Shown piece after piece: positions 22,605-22,939 of a stretch of 22,939 nucleotides of DNA. The position numbers and the translations under genes were made by a program. The DNA is from CAZDDW01 sp964480695 (GTDB lineage Bacteria > Patescibacteriota > Patescibacteriia > UBA9934 > CAZDDW01). How positions within the stretch are numbered: position 1 is the stretch's first letter; every line of letters starts with the position of its first letter. The notes beneath the pieces were generated by a model. It was not told the origin of the DNA, ran no database searches, and saw only the letters and a list, made by a program, of their open reading frames with translations. The stretch is taken from NCBI GenBank assembly GCA_964480695.1, contig CAYZPO010000013.1, positions 1 through 22,939 of the forward strand. The letters run 5' to 3'.

Positions 22605-22939
22605 GCAGGGATTTATCATGATTGTTGCGGTGATAATTATTTCCGCAGTTATTTCGGTTGTAGTGATTTCAGTAACTTTGGGAAGTATTACTCAGCTTGA
22701 AAAAGTAGATACAAGTTTACGCGGAGAGTATGGTCGATATTTTGTTGAAAGCTGTATGCAAGAGGCTTTAGTTCAGCTTAATAAGGATAATACTTATGCC
22801 GGTGGAACTTTAAATCTAGCTGGTAGTACTTGTACTGTAGCAATTTCTGGTACTGGTAATTCTAGGACAATCAATGTTGATGGAAGTAATAATGATTATT
22901 ACTATGAAATTGAGGCAAGTGTATCTCTTGTACCATTTG
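22555..22939 (+). CDS. Prepilin-like protein 4 (PilX/GspK-like), 3' end outside window
   Basis: At least 128 residues, cut by the window end. From an ATG at 22618 the chain starts MIVAVIIISAVISVVVISVTLG, but an in-frame ATG at 22555, inside the previous gene, adds a leader ending in TRQG before FIMIVAV, which matches a prepilin cleavage site. I therefore prefer 22555 with a 50-base overlap. Glu +5 is replaced by Val, as in PilX/GspK proteins that lack it. After the hydrophobic helix come QLEKVDTSLRGEYGRYFVESCMQEAL, typical of PilX-like N-terminal helices, and a Thr/Gly/Asn-rich beta region with two Cys. Confidence 0.78.
   Translation, partial: MSQRTLGQPQLPSEHTRQGFIMIVAVIIISAVISVVVISVTLGSITQLEKVDTSLRGEYGRYFVESCMQEALVQLNKDNTYAGGTLNLAGSTCTVAISGTGNSRTINVDGSNNDYYYEIEASVSLVPF

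Noticed and set aside
1..22939. CRISPR arrays, insertion sequences, rRNA and tRNA genes
   Set aside because: No regularly spaced repeats, transposase genes, or rRNA/tRNA signatures were found on either strand by reading.

Overview
The window looks like part of a Candidate Phyla Radiation (Patescibacteria, probably Parcubacteria-like) genome. This rests on the compact, mostly SD-less genes, the short stop-to-start spacings, an RpoB of about 1,086 aa, an RpoC with a charged insertion, a short PilB, and the recA / ftsK / rpoBC-yebC / ykuK-ruvC / pil gene set. The lineage is inferred from family resemblance, not from a search. UGA acts as a stop (for example at the ends of pilC and of the 85-aa gene), so the code is not the Gly-UGA code of Gracilibacteria.

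Layout. 1-610 (+): the 3' part of a nucleotidyltransferase-like gene, followed by a shared bidirectional terminator. 681-5199 (-): a small coiled-coil gene, recA, a RodZ-like HTH/membrane protein, and ftsK. 5261-5598 (+): a strongly promoted gene for an 85-aa two-helix membrane protein. 5599-6534 (+): over 900 bases without a credible protein gene, holding at least two independently promoted structured RNAs that each end in an intrinsic terminator, then a third promoter and a hairpin-rich rpoB leader ending in an attenuator-like hairpin. 6535-14503 (+): rpoB (with a 10-N assembly gap near its end), rpoC and yebC. 14566-15031 (-): a PQ-loop/SemiSWEET-like membrane protein with its own promoter and terminators. 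15026-16962 (-): the unit ykuK(DUF458)-ruvC-Nudix-deoxycytidylate-deaminase-like, ending in a terminator whose stem supplies the -35 of the next promoter. 17010-22939 (+): a type IV pilus operon, pilT-pilB-pilC plus four prepilin-like genes, running off the window.

How the parts work together. The centre encodes the transcription core (beta, beta-prime) with a leader that could regulate it and two abundant-looking small RNAs just upstream. RecA, RuvC and FtsK cover recombination, Holliday-junction resolution and chromosome segregation; the Nudix and deaminase genes are probably nucleotide-pool enzymes co-transcribed with ruvC. The pil operon provides retraction and extension ATPases, the platform protein and minor pilins, one carrying a beta-helix-like passenger.

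Two places need repair before the gene models are used. The rpoB reading frame after the N-gap is wrong if 10 N is taken literally (true stop at 9783-9785). pilB is frameshifted near its end by what looks like a 14-nt deletion between 9-nt repeats (true stop at 19412-19414). The most novel signal is the tandem promoter/structured-RNA/terminator array upstream of rpoB.
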